A DNA stretch of 64,000 bases, from positions 25,556 to 89,555 of the forward strand of contig DGHK01000019.1 of assembly GCA_002392655.1 (NCBI GenBank), written 5' to 3'. Source of the DNA: Lachnospiraceae bacterium UBA3850 (GTDB lineage: Bacteria; Bacillota; Clostridia; Lachnospirales; Lachnospiraceae). The notes under the pieces were generated by a model. The model was not told where the DNA came from and made no database searches. It saw only the letters and a program-made list of their open reading frames with translations. The position numbers and the translations under genes are program-made. Below are positions 36,001 to 45,879 of the stretch, piece by piece. Numbering within the stretch: the first letter of the stretch is position 1; every line of letters starts with the position of its first letter.

Positions 36001-37467
36001 TCAGTTTCTTTCCAGTTTTTCGATTGCTGCATCTATCCTCTTAAGCGACTCTTCTTTTCCGAGAATTGACATCAGTTCAGTTGCTCCTCCCGGAGTAGCT
36101 GCCTTACCTGACATAGCTGTCCTGATAGGCCACATGATATAGCCTGTTTTGTATTCCTTCTCAGCTCCGAAGGCTTTAAGAAGTTCAAAAAGACTGTCAT
36201 TATCAAATGCCTGCGCTCCCTCGAGAACAGGTCTTACTTCCTTCAGAAGTGTCAGACTATTCTCAGGATTAGTCTTCATCTTCTTATGAGTATACATATC
36301 TATGTCATATTCAGGAACAGCCTCAAAGAAATCAACCTGCTCCGGAATATCAGTAAAAAGTTCTATTCTTGACTGAACCATAGATGCAATCTTCTTAAGG
36401 TCCAGATCCTTTGAGATAGTCTCCTTAAGAACAGGCTCTGCCTTCTCGTAAAAATCATCAGGATCCATCTTCTTGATATATTCAGAATTCATCCACTTAA
36501 GCTTGGTCATATCCAAAACTGCAGGTGACTTGGATATTTTGTGATAATCGAATTCCTTCACCAGTTCCTCAAGTGAGAATATTTCTTCATTTCCATCAGG
36601 ACTCCATCCCAGCAGCGACACAAAGTTCACTATAGTCTCAGTAAGGAAGCCCTGCTCTATAAGATCCTCAAAGGAAGAGTGTCCACTTCTTTTGGAGAGC
36701 TTTGTATGGCTCTCATCCGTAATAAGAGGACAATGAATATAAACCGGAACCTCCCAGCCGAAGGCCTCATAAAGTCTGTTATACTTCGGCGCAGATGAGA
36801 GGTATTCATTTCCTCTTACCACATGAGTTATTCCCATCAGATGATCATCAACTACATTTGCAAAATTGTATGTAGGAAAACCATCTGACTTGATAAGGAT
36901 CATATCATCAAGCTCTTCGTTCTTAACAGTAATTGTTCCATAGAGCTCATCCTCAAACTTTGTTTCTCCCTCAGTCGGATTGTTCTGTCTGATAACATAT
37001 GGAATACCGGAAGCAAGCTTCTCCTCTATCTCCTCTTTTGACAGATGCAGGCAGTGCTTATCATAATGGAAAACCTTCTTCTTCTCTCCGTCAATTTCTA
37101 TCTCCTGATTGAGAGTTGCAAGCCTCTCCTCATCACAGAAGCAGTAATATGCCTCGCCTCTCTCTATAAGCTTCTTCGCATATTCAAGATAAAGTCCCTT
37201 TGCCATTCTTTCAGACTGGATATAAGGGCCTACTCCGCCATCCTTATCCGGTCCCTCATCCCAGAGAAGTCCGGTCTCTGTAAGGGTTCTGTAAATGATA
37301 TCTACGGCACCTTCCATCTCACGATTCTGATCAGTATCCTCTATTCTGAGGATAAAATCTCCTCCCTCATGCTTAGCGATAAGGTATGCATAAAGTGCGG
37401 TTCTTAAATTACCTACATGCATCCTTCCTGTTGGACTTGGTGCAAATCTTGTTCTTATTTTACTCAT
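36001..37467 (-). CDS. gltX: Glutamate--tRNA ligase
   Basis: A 488-residue class I synthetase that charges tRNA-Glu. The HIGH motif appears as [21 protein letters not shown] and the KMSKS motif as [20 protein letters not shown]. With GatCAB also encoded in this window and no GlnRS seen, it may also charge tRNA-Gln with glutamate for amidation; that is inference from pathway logic. The length matches bacterial GluRS. It follows a YihY-family gene after 19 bases and is likely read with it. Confidence 0.96.
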   Translation of the reverse strand: MSKIRTRFAPSPTGRMHVGNLRTALYAYLIAKHEGGDFILRIEDTDQNREMEGAVDIIYRTLTETGLLWDEGPDKDGGVGPYIQSERMAKGLYLEYAKKLIERGEAYYCFCDEERLATLNQEIEIDGEKKKVFHYDKHCLHLSKEEIEEKLASGIPYVIRQNNPTEGETKFEDELYGTITVKNEELDDMILIKSDGFPTYNFANVVDDHLMGITHVVRGNEYLSSAPKYNRLYEAFGWEVPVYIHCPLITDESHTKLSKRSGHSSFEDLIEQGFLTETIVNFVSLLGWSPDGNEEIFSLEELVKEFDYHKISKSPAVLDMTKLKWMNSEYIKKMDPDDFYEKAEPVLKETISKDLDLKKIASMVQSRIELFTDIPEQVDFFEAVPEYDIDMYTHKKMKTNPENSLTLLKEVRPVLEGAQAFDNDSLFELLKAFGAEKEYKTGYIMWPIRTAMSGKAATPGGATELMSILGKEESLKRIDAAIEKLERN

Positions 37468-37486
37468 AATATCTTCCTCCCGGGAA

Positions 37487-38512
37487 CTATTCTTTTATAT
37501 CGTCATCTTCCCATTCTTCATTTACTTTATCTGTCAGGTCTGCTTCGGCTTTGACAGCTTTGGAAGCTTTCTCGACTCTCACATCCGTCTTCATCTCTTC
37601 AGTGAGGTTTTCAGTCGTTTCACTCAGCTCATCATCATCCCAGACCTCATCCTTTCCTTCTGTATACTTGCTCAGCTCAAATTCCTCTTCACGCCGCCTC
37701 CTGGTCTCAAGATAAACATTTATCTGCGCCCCAACGAACATGAGATATATAACGAGCTGCAGCCAGAACATAAGCATAATAATTGTAGTAACGGCACCAT
37801 ACATATAACTCTTAGAAGCGTAATAGTCTATGTAAAGCGAAAAAAGCTTTGTCACAATTATCCACGCGAGCGATGTAAAAAGTGCCCCCGGAATCTGCTT
37901 CAGGAACTTCTGTTTTTTATTCGGAACCAGCACATACAAAAGCTCAAACATAATAAAGAGCAGAATAAATGTAGCCGCACTCTTTATGTGATATACAAGA
38001 GAGGTCACATCAACATATTCAGGAAACTTACCAATAACATAGTTAGCTATCTGCGTTCCAAACATATTTAAGATAACAAGCACAATTACCAGTATAATGA
38101 ATACTACGGTATATATAGCGCTTATCCCTCGAATAATCAGATAATTCTTATACTCTCTGCAACGAAAAACCTCATTAAGTCCGTTCCTGATAGCCATAAT
38201 ACCCTTAGCCGCTGACCAGACTGCAATCACAACAGAGAAAATAGTTATTGATCCGGAACCATGCATATACATGCTGTTTACCAGGCCGGATATAAAATTC
38301 TCAAACTGCGCCGGAACAACATAATATATAATTTCCATTACCTGTTCTTTTGAAATAGGCAGAAATGTAGGAAGTACCGCTAGCAGGTTTATCAAAGGGA
38401 AAAAGGACAAAAACAGAAAAAAGGCAGATTGAGATGAAAAAGCACCCATATGCTCATCTGCCGTTCCCTCTATGAACTGCCATATATCCTTGAGTCTGTT
38501 TTTCATAAGCAT
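37487..38512 (-). CDS. YihY/BrkB-family membrane protein
   Basis: A 341-residue polytopic membrane protein of the YihY/virulence factor BrkB (formerly RNase BN) family. The N-terminus ([36 protein letters not shown]) and the central [25 protein letters not shown] are typical, with about six membrane helices ending near [12 protein letters not shown]. The last 65 residues are acidic and disordered. Function in bacteria is unsettled. A second ATG two codons later (38506) fits the GGGA site slightly better. It lies just downstream of the 6S RNA terminator with no promoter of its own in sight. Confidence 0.9.
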   Translation of the reverse strand: MLMKNRLKDIWQFIEGTADEHMGAFSSQSAFFLFLSFFPLINLLAVLPTFLPISKEQVMEIIYYVVPAQFENFISGLVNSMYMHGSGSITIFSVVIAVWSAAKGIMAIRNGLNEVFRCREYKNYLIIRGISAIYTVVFIILVIVLVILNMFGTQIANYVIGKFPEYVDVTSLVYHIKSAATFILLFIMFELLYVLVPNKKQKFLKQIPGALFTSLAWIIVTKLFSLYIDYYASKSYMYGAVTTIIMLMFWLQLVIYLMFVGAQINVYLETRRRREEEFELSKYTEGKDEVWDDDELSETTENLTEEMKTDVRVEKASKAVKAEADLTDKVNEEWEDDDIKE

Positions 38513-38534
38513 TTCCCACTAAATAAAAAGAAAA

Positions 38535-38556
38535 GCTTAGCGTTTAAACGTTAAGC
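38535..38556 (-). terminator. Rho-independent terminator of 6S RNA
   Basis: On the minus strand GCTTAACG, loop TTTAAA, CGCTAAGC, then TTTTCTTTTT. It ends the RNA gene and lies 23 bases before the YihY start. Confidence 0.85.
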
Positions 38557-38574
38557 CTGAACATACCATTTTAT

Positions 38575-38771
38575 TAAATATCCAAGATGCCGGCTCCTAC
38601 TTTTTGACTCCTAGCTAAGGCTAGGTGGGTACTTGCAATGCAGCTTCTGATGTCCACTCAAGGAGGCATATCATCCACTCCACGATATTAAGTTCCCTTC
38701 AAAAATATGTAGGTTCAAAATACGCAGGAGTTATCGGGCACCCCAGATATTTAACTCTAATCATATATGAT
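38575..38771 (-). ncRNA. ssrS: 6S RNA (probable)
   Basis: A non-coding RNA of about 197 nucleotides filling the gap between PFP and the YihY gene. 6S RNA mimics an open promoter and binds sigma-A RNA polymerase. The two ends form a long closing stem: AAATATCTGGGGTGCC near the 5' end pairs over 16 positions (with G-U pairs) with GGCATCTTGGATATTT near the 3' end, then CTCCTGC pairs with GTAGGAG after a bulge. A small hairpin CCTAGC-CTTA-GCTAGG and the central open region fit the 6S shape. A strong promoter and a terminator flank it. The assignment rests on structure, not on a database hit. Confidence 0.65.
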
Positions 38772-38777
38772 AAGTTA

Positions 38778-38806
38778 ATTATATTATTTATCCCCCTATA
38801 ATGCAA
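38778..38806 (-). promoter_or_regulatory. Strong promoter of the 6S RNA gene
   Basis: On the minus strand TTGCAT (38806-38801), a 17-base spacer and a perfect TATAAT (38783-38778). The start is expected near 38771. It sits right after the PFP stop. Confidence 0.82.
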
Positions 38807-38813
38807 GTATTAT

Positions 38814-40043
38814 TTAGTTCCTTGAGGTCACAAGATGAGGGATTTCCATATATGAAGGCAAACCGTTTTTGTATTCGATTTTTACTTCTCCGAGAATAAG
38901 AGGCTGCACATAATCGATCATATCCTGAGTGACATCATTACCTGCCTCATTTATCCACTCACGAGGTACATTTTTTTCCTTATTTGCTATCTCAGAAAGC
39001 TTTCCCATTTCATAAATGCAGCTATATACATCCCCCGGCACACGCTTCAGTATCGGCATAAATCCCGAATTGCCTTCAAGGGCATAACTTACAGCTTTCT
39101 CGCCTAACATCTGGGCTTCATCCAGATCAGTCTTAGAAGCCGCATGTGCAGCAGCTCGCTGCAGGATATTCAGCTCTACAGACCTGCACTTTATCTTGAG
39201 TCTCGACTTTACAGCCATCTCCAGACATTTTCCAGCACCGGAAAGCTGGGCATGTCCAAACTTGTCATTTGCTGCAGTCTGAGCACTGAGATAAGCCCCA
39301 CTACTGTCCTTTATTCCTTCTGAAACAGCGACCACAACGTTGTTCGTTACCTTCAAAAGCTCTTCAACATCACTTATGAATCTGTCTATATCAAATGCAA
39401 TTTCCGGCAGATATATCAGCTGAGGTATCTGACTGTACTCATTTCTGGCCAGAGCCGCTGCAGCTGTAAGCCAGCCTGCATTTCTTCCCATTATCTCGAC
39501 TATCGTAACACACGGAACCTCGTATATAGCTGTGTCATACGCTATCTCAAGCATGGACTGCGCTATAAACTTTGCAGCCGATCCGTATCCCGGAGTATGA
39601 TCTATCTGAATCAGGTCGTTATCTATGGTTTTCGGAACACCCGCAAACCTTATATCACTTCCCCTTCTCTCACCATAAACAGACAGTTTGGTTATTGTAT
39701 CCATAGAATCATTTCCGCCGATATAGAATACTGAGGAAATATCATATCTCTCAAGGATTTCAAAAACCTTCTCATACAGCTTTGTATCTTCATCCACCGG
39801 AGGCATCTTATATCTGCATGATCCCAGGTAACAGGCCGGACTTGAGTATATACAACTGAGCTTATCCTCATCCAGTCCCTGTAGTTCAATAAAATTCTCT
39901 GATATGACTCCGTTTATGCCGTGAAGTGCTCCATAGATCTTATCAAACTTTCCGCTTTTTTTCGCTCCCTTTATAACTCCAACAAGAGATGCATTAATTG
40001 CCACTGTAGGTCCGCCTGACTGAGCGACTATTATATTACTCAT
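38814..40043 (-). CDS. Pyrophosphate-dependent 6-phosphofructokinase
   Basis: A 409-residue phosphofructokinase family enzyme that makes fructose-1,6-bisphosphate. The N-terminus (IIVAQSGGPTVAINASLVGVI) is typical of the long PPi clade. The phosphodonor loop is GGNDSMDT (residues 109-116), with Asp where ATP-using enzymes have Gly (GGDGS), and the next motif is PKTIDND with Lys where ATP enzymes have Gly. Both point to pyrophosphate as donor, which would make the step reversible and save ATP. The start overlaps the end of the LCP gene by 8 bases, so it is translated in the same transcript as the envelope genes upstream. Confidence 0.88.
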   Translation of the reverse strand: MSNIIVAQSGGPTVAINASLVGVIKGAKKSGKFDKIYGALHGINGVISENFIELQGLDEDKLSCIYSSPACYLGSCRYKMPPVDEDTKLYEKVFEILERYDISSVFYIGGNDSMDTITKLSVYGERRGSDIRFAGVPKTIDNDLIQIDHTPGYGSAAKFIAQSMLEIAYDTAIYEVPCVTIVEIMGRNAGWLTAAAALARNEYSQIPQLIYLPEIAFDIDRFISDVEELLKVTNNVVVAVSEGIKDSSGAYLSAQTAANDKFGHAQLSGAGKCLEMAVKSRLKIKCRSVELNILQRAAAHAASKTDLDEAQMLGEKAVSYALEGNSGFMPILKRVPGDVYSCIYEMGKLSEIANKEKNVPREWINEAGNDVTQDMIDYVQPLILGEVKIEYKNGLPSYMEIPHLVTSRN

Positions 40044-41223
40044 CTGTTGAATTCTCCTCGCTGTTATTATTTTCAGGAACCGGGATAGGTCCTTTACTTG
40101 TATATCCGGTTTCTGCCGCTATCTGAGTGCTTATAGTCTGCACCATTGATGTTGGTGTATAGTTATCAGTATTGAACAAGTACTTATGAAGAGTAATAAC
40201 ATTTTCAGTAAGATCCTCAGGCGCTATACATGAACCCTTTGCCTCTGTTGAATAATACTCCCACGCCATCGGGAAGCCCACACTCTCCTTAAGTTCATAA
40301 GAGAAAACTCCCTTTGCCAGTTCATACATCTGATCCTCTGTGATTGATGTTCCGACATACGGGAATATGTCATCGATTATTTTGTTTATTGTAGTAAGAT
40401 CAGACTTCTTTATCTCACTGAGCATAGCCTGAATAACCTCTCGCTGACGCTCAGTTCTTGTTATATCACCCTGATCTGTGCTTCGTATTCTGGAATAAGC
40501 TGTTGCCTGTGCACCATTAAGAGTTACAAGACCTGTCTCGTAAACTCCGTCGGAATAGATACCATTTACCTGTATCTGCTCAGCAAGGACTCCGTTCAGA
40601 GTGTCCAACTCATTTTCCTCGATATGCACTGTAACTCCACCCAGTGAATCTATAGCTCTTGTCAGTCCTTCCCAGTTTACAGTTACGTACTCTGAGATAT
40701 TCAGATCCAGATTCTTGTTCAGTGTCTGAAGTGCAAGCTCAGGTCCGCCATAAGCATAGGCTGCATTTATCTTCGTTGTGAGGGTGCTTCCATCCTCCTT
40801 CGAAACCTGAAGCAGTGTATCACGGTAAACAGAGCAAATCTTTACTTCTTTTGTGTCATTATTGATTGAAGCAAGCATGATGGCATCGCTCCTGCTTCCG
40901 CGTCCCAGCGAATTATCTCTGGCATCTATACCGAAAAGCGCAATGGTTGTGTAGTTATCCATGGATTTATCTGCACCATCGTTTATCTCGAGATCTTCCT
41001 TCGCAATATCCTTCACATGCTCAAACTTCTGGTACTTGGAATGAACATATACCCTGATTATTCCGAACCCCAGAAAAACAATTATTATAAGCTCAACCAG
41101 AAGAGCTATTGCCCATCTGATATTTGTGCTTTTTTTCTTTTTCTTCTTTCTTCTTCTGATGCTGTCATCCTCTATCTTGTCAGATATGTCATCATCATAG
41201 AAGTCAAAATCATCTCCGTACAT
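40036..41223 (-). CDS. LytR-CpsA-Psr (LCP) family glycopolymer ligase
   Basis: A 395-residue enzyme that moves undecaprenyl-linked glycopolymers (teichoic acid, capsule) onto peptidoglycan outside the membrane. A cytoplasmic basic tail (RRRKKKKKKSTN) precedes one membrane helix at about residues 35-55. The LCP domain shows ALFGIDARDNSLGRGSRSDAIMLASI, ICSVYRDTLLQV, KINAAYAYGGPELALQTLNKNLDLNI and VNWEGLTRAIDSLGGVTVHI. The arginines and aspartates that hold the pyrophosphate are present. The end is a Pro/Asn/Glu tail. It follows a GT2 gene by 1 base, and glycosyltransferases upstream in the same operon likely make its substrate. Confidence 0.93.
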   Translation of the reverse strand: MYGDDFDFYDDDISDKIEDDSIRRRKKKKKKSTNIRWAIALLVELIIIVFLGFGIIRVYVHSKYQKFEHVKDIAKEDLEINDGADKSMDNYTTIALFGIDARDNSLGRGSRSDAIMLASINNDTKEVKICSVYRDTLLQVSKEDGSTLTTKINAAYAYGGPELALQTLNKNLDLNISEYVTVNWEGLTRAIDSLGGVTVHIEENELDTLNGVLAEQIQVNGIYSDGVYETGLVTLNGAQATAYSRIRSTDQGDITRTERQREVIQAMLSEIKKSDLTTINKIIDDIFPYVGTSITEDQMYELAKGVFSYELKESVGFPMAWEYYSTEAKGSCIAPEDLTENVITLHKYLFNTDNYTPTSMVQTISTQIAAETGYTSKGPIPVPENNNSEENSTDE

Positions 41224-41224
41224 C

Positions 41225-41977
41225 TTATTCCTTTCCCTGATTTTCTGCAGGTGTACTTACTTTCAGCTTCGAGACATACATCTTTATTCTGAGAGAATCT
41301 CTGACCATCTCATATATGCTGGAAAAGCTGATTTTGGATTTATCGGATTTGTTCCTTGAGAAGTTTACCACAACCGGCATCTCCTCGATTGTAAGTCCCT
41401 TCTTTGAAGCAATCGCAAGAAGTTCTATATCAAATGAGAATCTGCTGGTTCTTACTAGTTTAACAACAGGATTTATTCTATCAGCTCTGAAAAGCTTTAT
41501 TCCCGTCTGGGTATCATGAAGCTTCATACCAAAAAGCAGCTTCAAAAACCAGTAATATCCCTTACTCATTACCTTCCTGAGGAAAGGATATTCCACCTGT
41601 GAATCCGGATGCATCTTGGAGCCTATTACAGCATCTGCCCCCTCCTCTGCTTTTTTCAGAAAGCCCTCAAGAAGATAAGGTGGAAGTTCAAGATCAGCAT
41701 CGAGAAAAGCCACATATTCTGACTTAGCTGCAAGCAGGCCTCTTTTTACAGCATATCCCTTTCCTCGATTCTTATCGTACGATATCAGACCGATACGTCT
41801 GTCTGATTCCATCGCCCTCTTAATCTCATACTCCGTATCATCCTGACTTCCATCATTTACTACGATCAGTCTGAATGAATCACAGAATCTCTCAACCTGA
41901 GTTATTGTCTCTATAACATTTCTGTAAATCCTTGTGCCCTCGTTATAACAGGGCATAACAATTGTAAGTTTTACCAA
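41225..41977 (-). CDS. Family 2 glycosyltransferase, dolichyl-phosphate-glucose-synthase-like
   Basis: A 250-residue GT2 enzyme with the GT-A fold. Motifs include VKLTIVMPCYNEGTRI, VVNDGSQDDTEYE, the metal site FLDADLELPPYLLEG, and QTGIKLFRADR. This group resembles polyisoprenyl-phosphate glycosyltransferases (DPM1/Alg5-like) that place a hexose on undecaprenyl phosphate at the inner membrane. Donor and acceptor are not shown by sequence. It lies 1 base from the sugar-phosphate transferase upstream and 1 base from LCP downstream, so it is a member of the envelope glycan operon. Confidence 0.9.
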   Translation of the reverse strand: MVKLTIVMPCYNEGTRIYRNVIETITQVERFCDSFRLIVVNDGSQDDTEYEIKRAMESDRRIGLISYDKNRGKGYAVKRGLLAAKSEYVAFLDADLELPPYLLEGFLKKAEEGADAVIGSKMHPDSQVEYPFLRKVMSKGYYWFLKLLFGMKLHDTQTGIKLFRADRINPVVKLVRTSRFSFDIELLAIASKKGLTIEEMPVVVNFSRNKSDKSKISFSSIYEMVRDSLRIKMYVSKLKVSTPAENQGKE

Positions 41978-41978
41978 T

Positions 41979-43313
41979 TTAGATTCCCTCTGAGTTTTCT
42001 TTATTAAATATGATTTTGATTGTAAGCAGCATAATCTTGATGTCCAGCCATATAGAATAATGCTCGATATACATCAGATCAAGTTTCAATTTATTATATG
42101 AAGGAGTTTTATATCTCCCGTATACCTGTGCAAAACCTGTAAGTCCGGCCTTGACCTTCAACCTGTAATCGAATTCAGGAATCTCATCCTTATACTTTTC
42201 GATAATCTCCGGTCTCTCGGGACGTGGGCCCACAAGTGACATATCGCCCTTTATTATGTTGATCAGCTGCGGCATCTCGTCGAGATGTATAGCTCTGAGA
42301 AAAGCACCAAATCTGGTCACTCTTTCATCATTTTTTCGTGCCAGCTTAGCACCATTTGTCTCGCTGTCTATTCTCATGGAGCGAAACTTATAGATGTAAA
42401 ACAGCTTTCCGCCCTTTGTTACTCTTTCCTGCTTATATATGACAGGTCCGCCATCCTGAAGCTTTACTATCAGCGCTATTATAAGCATCAGCGGACTGAG
42501 AATTATGAACATTATCACCGAAAGCACGATATCCATAAGTCTCTTAAAAAATGCTTCAACTACCGTTATGCCATGATTCCTGGTTACCAGCATCGGCATA
42601 TCAAACAGATGTGTATTACCGCTGCTCCATAGAATTATATCAGATATGTAGGGTGCTATATAAGCCCGTATATCCTTTTGATAGCATAGATGAAGCAGCT
42701 TGCTTCTAAGCTCCGGCTGAACTCTATGGATGATTATGCCATCATACTCTTCAGCCTTTTTCATTATCATATCTATATTGCTGCCTGCATGAATACTTTC
42801 TTTAATGCAGAACTTATCCTCTCTTGCATTAAAGGTATCCATCATCTCATATGGACCCTTGTCTCCATAAACCAAAACAAGTCTCCTGGGTGGATAGAGC
42901 CTAACTTCCATGAAATGCATAAGCCCATTATAAATAAATATGATGATGATATCAAAAAGCGTTAGTACAACCAACGGTCCGGGAGCTATTATCCTTCTAA
43001 GTGCCAGGCTCATCACAAAGAACACAAGTATGTGAGATCCCAGTAGCGACAGAATCTGCGAAAAAATCAGATCCATCAATCTCAGATGTCCAAACTTATA
43101 TCCACCATTAAGCCTCGTAAAGAAGAACAGCACAAAAAGATAGAGAAAAACCACGAGGTTATTCGCCCCCGGGAAGCTCTCATCAAACGCTTTTGATGTG
43201 TCATATATTTTAAACCATACATATCCGAAAGCCACTACCTCTATCGCCAGAATAAGAATACTCTGACATAGAGATATCAGCTTCTTGTATTCATCTCTTT
43301 TCTTATAGTCCAT
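41979..43313 (-). CDS. Polyprenyl glycosylphosphotransferase (initiating sugar-phosphate transferase)
   Basis: A 444-residue membrane protein of the WcaJ/WbaP type that starts surface-polysaccharide synthesis by moving a sugar-1-phosphate to undecaprenyl phosphate. The N-terminal half has about four membrane helices and a CoA-binding-like domain. The C-terminal catalytic part shows RLMDIVLSVIMFIILSPLMLI, KQERVTKGGKLFYIYKFRSMR, LDEMPQLINIIKGDMSLVGPRPERPEI and LKVKAGLTGFAQVYGRYKTP. Sugar donor is unknown. It is 16 bases after rfbB, whose product feeds dTDP-sugars to the pathway. Confidence 0.93.
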   Translation of the reverse strand: MDYKKRDEYKKLISLCQSILILAIEVVAFGYVWFKIYDTSKAFDESFPGANNLVVFLYLFVLFFFTRLNGGYKFGHLRLMDLIFSQILSLLGSHILVFFVMSLALRRIIAPGPLVVLTLFDIIIIFIYNGLMHFMEVRLYPPRRLVLVYGDKGPYEMMDTFNAREDKFCIKESIHAGSNIDMIMKKAEEYDGIIIHRVQPELRSKLLHLCYQKDIRAYIAPYISDIILWSSGNTHLFDMPMLVTRNHGITVVEAFFKRLMDIVLSVIMFIILSPLMLIIALIVKLQDGGPVIYKQERVTKGGKLFYIYKFRSMRIDSETNGAKLARKNDERVTRFGAFLRAIHLDEMPQLINIIKGDMSLVGPRPERPEIIEKYKDEIPEFDYRLKVKAGLTGFAQVYGRYKTPSYNKLKLDLMYIEHYSIWLDIKIMLLTIKIIFNKENSEGI

Positions 43314-43329
43314 GGCAGCAAATAGTCAT

Positions 43330-44415
43330 TTACCTGTTGACGTACATTCCCTCATAGTATTTCTGGTAATCACCACTTGTAACGTTCTTCATCCAATCTT
43401 CATTCTCAAGATACCACTTGATTGTAAGTCTGATACCATCCTTGAACATAGTCTCAGGATACCAGCCTATCTCCTCCTTGATCTTATCCGGAGCGATAGC
43501 ATAACGACGGTCATGTCCCTTACGATCTGTTACATATGTAATAAGATCCTTTGTTACATTGACCTTACGTGGATCTGAATCCGGAAGAAGCTCCTGCAGA
43601 GTCTCAATAATGATATTGATTATCTCGATATTCTGCTTCTCATTGTGACCACCGATGTTGTATCTCTCACCGAAGCGACCACTCTCAGTAGCCATATCTA
43701 TACCCTTAGCATGGTCCATAACATAGAGCCAGTCACGAACATTTTTACCGTCTCCGTATACAGGCAGATTCTTTCCTGAAAGAGCGTTGTTTATGATAAG
43801 CGGGATCAGCTTCTCAGGGAACTGATAAGGTCCGTAGTTATTTGAACAGTTTGTAATAATTGCAGGGAAATGATATGTATCAACATATGCCTTTACCAAA
43901 AGATCTGATGAAGCCTTACTTGCTGAATAAGGGCTGTGAGGATCAATTGGTGTTGTCTCATAGAAGTAAGCTTCAGGATCATCAGGAAGTGTTCCATAAA
44001 CCTCATCTGTTGAAACATGAAGGAATCTCTTATCCTCCTTGAAGGAACCATCCTCATTCTCCCATGCAGCCTTTGCTGAGTTAAGCATTACTGCAGTTCC
44101 AAGTACATTTGTCTGAACAAAAACCTCAGGGTTCTTGATTGAACGGTCTACATGAGACTCAGCAGCAAAATGTACGACTCTGTCGATATCATTTTCTTCA
44201 AATATTTTTGCAATAGCATCCTTATCACAGATATCAGCCTTAACAAAAGTATAGTTTGATCTGTTCTCGATATCCTTCAAGTTCTCGAGGTTACCTGCGT
44301 AGGTAAGCTTATCAACGTTAATTATACGTATATCATCACCGTACTTATCAAACATGTAATGTATGTAATTTGAACCGATAAAGCCGGCTCCGCCTGTTAC
44401 CAGATATGTTCTCAT
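43330..44415 (-). CDS. rfbB: dTDP-glucose 4,6-dehydratase
   Basis: A 361-residue short-chain dehydrogenase family enzyme that makes dTDP-4-keto-6-deoxyglucose, the second step to dTDP-rhamnose and related sugars. The NAD loop is YLVTGGAGFIGSNYIHYMF, the catalytic region is HVSTDEVYG (Thr-Asp-Glu), and YSASKASSDLLVKAY gives the Tyr-x-x-x-Lys pair. RDWLYVMDHAKG follows. The frame runs 13 codons further up, but AAGGGAG lies 7 bases before the ATG at 44415. rfbA is 8.6 kb away in the window; rfbC and rfbD are not seen here. Confidence 0.95.
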   Translation of the reverse strand: MRTYLVTGGAGFIGSNYIHYMFDKYGDDIRIINVDKLTYAGNLENLKDIENRSNYTFVKADICDKDAIAKIFEENDIDRVVHFAAESHVDRSIKNPEVFVQTNVLGTAVMLNSAKAAWENEDGSFKEDKRFLHVSTDEVYGTLPDDPEAYFYETTPIDPHSPYSASKASSDLLVKAYVDTYHFPAIITNCSNNYGPYQFPEKLIPLIINNALSGKNLPVYGDGKNVRDWLYVMDHAKGIDMATESGRFGERYNIGGHNEKQNIEIINIIIETLQELLPDSDPRKVNVTKDLITYVTDRKGHDRRYAIAPDKIKEEIGWYPETMFKDGIRLTIKWYLENEDWMKNVTSGDYQKYYEGMYVNR

Positions 44416-44434
44416 CTTGTTTCTCCCTTCACAT

Positions 44435-45877
44435 TTATAGTTTTGAAATCTCAATTGAAATCAGCTTATTAACTTCGGCAGGATCACACTGTCCCTTCAT
44501 TTCCTTCATAACAAATCCAACGATTGCGCCTACTGCCTTACCCTTACCGTTCTTTACATCCTCAACAGCCTTAGGGTTGGCCTCAACAGCCTTCTTAACT
44601 ACTGCCTCAAGCTCTCCTGCGTCAGTCTTTGTTGCAAGGTCGTTTTCCTCAACATACTTTTCAGGATCCTTATCCTCAAGAAATACAACCTTTTCGAAGA
44701 TCTCTTTAGCAATAGAATTGTTTATAACCTTAGCCTCTACAAGCTTAACAAGCTTTGCAAGATTTGCAGCCGAGAATTTCAGCTGATCAGCATCCAGGTT
44801 ATTCTCCTTCATAAGTCTCATAGTTTCAACCATGAGCCAATTGGAGGTCTTCTTTGGATCTGCGCCTGCCGCAACAGCTCCTTCAAATATCTCACCGAGC
44901 TTCTTGCTTCCTGTTATCTGGTCTATATCATAATCAGGAAGACCATACATCTCCTTGTATCTGACCTTCTTTTCATCCTTGAACTCAGGCTGAGCAGCCT
45001 TTATCTCATCTATCCATTCATCACTTACAATGATAGGTACGAGATCCGGATCAGGGAAATATCTGTAATCCTGAGCATCCTCTTTAGAACGCATAGGATA
45101 GGAAACACCCTTCTCATCATCCCAGCGGCGGGTTTCCTGAACAACCTTCTCACCACTCTCGATTATTTCCTTCTGTCTGTTTACCTCATTTTCGATACAG
45201 CGTCTGATTGCCTTGAAGGAATTCAGATTCTTGGACTCAGTTCTGGTTCCGAACTCTTCGCTTCCCATCTCTCTGATAGATATGTTAACATCCGCCCTCA
45301 TAGAGCCTTCGTTCAGCTTACAGTCTGACGCATCCAGATACTGGATTGTCTCGCGAAGCTTCTCGAGATAGGCTATGACTTCATCGGCAGATCTCATATC
45401 AGGCTCAGAAACTATCTCGATAAGCGGAACACCCGAACGATTGAAATCAACATATGTATCATCAGTTACAGGATCATGTATAAGCTTTCCGGCATCCTCC
45501 TCCATATGAATCTCGTGAATCCTTATATCCTTTGCTCCACCCTTTGCTGCTATGGTAACATGACCATTTCTGCAGATTGGATAATAAAGCTGGGATATCT
45601 GATAGTTCTGCGGATTATCAGGATAGAAATAATTCTTTCTATCAAACTTTGAATTACGTGTTATCTCACAGTTTGTCGCAAGTCCTACACTTATAGCCTT
45701 ATTTACAACCTCTTTATTCAGTACCGGAAGAGATCCCGGCATTCCCGAACAAACAGGGCAGACATGCGTGTTAGGTGCTCCTCCGAATTCAGTGGAGCAT
45801 CCACAGAATATCTTGGTCTTGGTATTCAATTCTACATGGACCTCGAGGCCGATAACAACTTCGTATTCTTTACTCAT
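44435..45877 (-). CDS. gatB: Asp-tRNA(Asn)/Glu-tRNA(Gln) amidotransferase subunit B
   Basis: A 480-residue subunit of GatCAB that binds mischarged tRNA and phosphorylates the Asp or Glu side chain before amidation. The start EVVIGLEVHVELNTKTKIFCGCS and the motif GLATNCEITRNSKFDRKNYFYPDNPQNYQISQ are diagnostic, as is MRADVNIS. The C-terminal tail domain (YqeY-like, AVEANPKAVEDVKNGKGKAVGAIVGFVMKEMKG) is complete. It starts 2 bases after the gatA stop, so translation is coupled. Confidence 0.97.
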   Translation of the reverse strand: MSKEYEVVIGLEVHVELNTKTKIFCGCSTEFGGAPNTHVCPVCSGMPGSLPVLNKEVVNKAISVGLATNCEITRNSKFDRKNYFYPDNPQNYQISQLYYPICRNGHVTIAAKGGAKDIRIHEIHMEEDAGKLIHDPVTDDTYVDFNRSGVPLIEIVSEPDMRSADEVIAYLEKLRETIQYLDASDCKLNEGSMRADVNISIREMGSEEFGTRTESKNLNSFKAIRRCIENEVNRQKEIIESGEKVVQETRRWDDEKGVSYPMRSKEDAQDYRYFPDPDLVPIIVSDEWIDEIKAAQPEFKDEKKVRYKEMYGLPDYDIDQITGSKKLGEIFEGAVAAGADPKKTSNWLMVETMRLMKENNLDADQLKFSAANLAKLVKLVEAKVINNSIAKEIFEKVVFLEDKDPEKYVEENDLATKTDAGELEAVVKKAVEANPKAVEDVKNGKGKAVGAIVGFVMKEMKGQCDPAEVNKLISIEISKL

Positions 45878-45879
45878 GT

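Noticed and set aside
38575..38771. A T-box or metabolite riboswitch in front of YihY
   Set aside because: No T-box motif, and the end-to-end stem with its own promoter and terminator fits a stand-alone RNA of the 6S type better.
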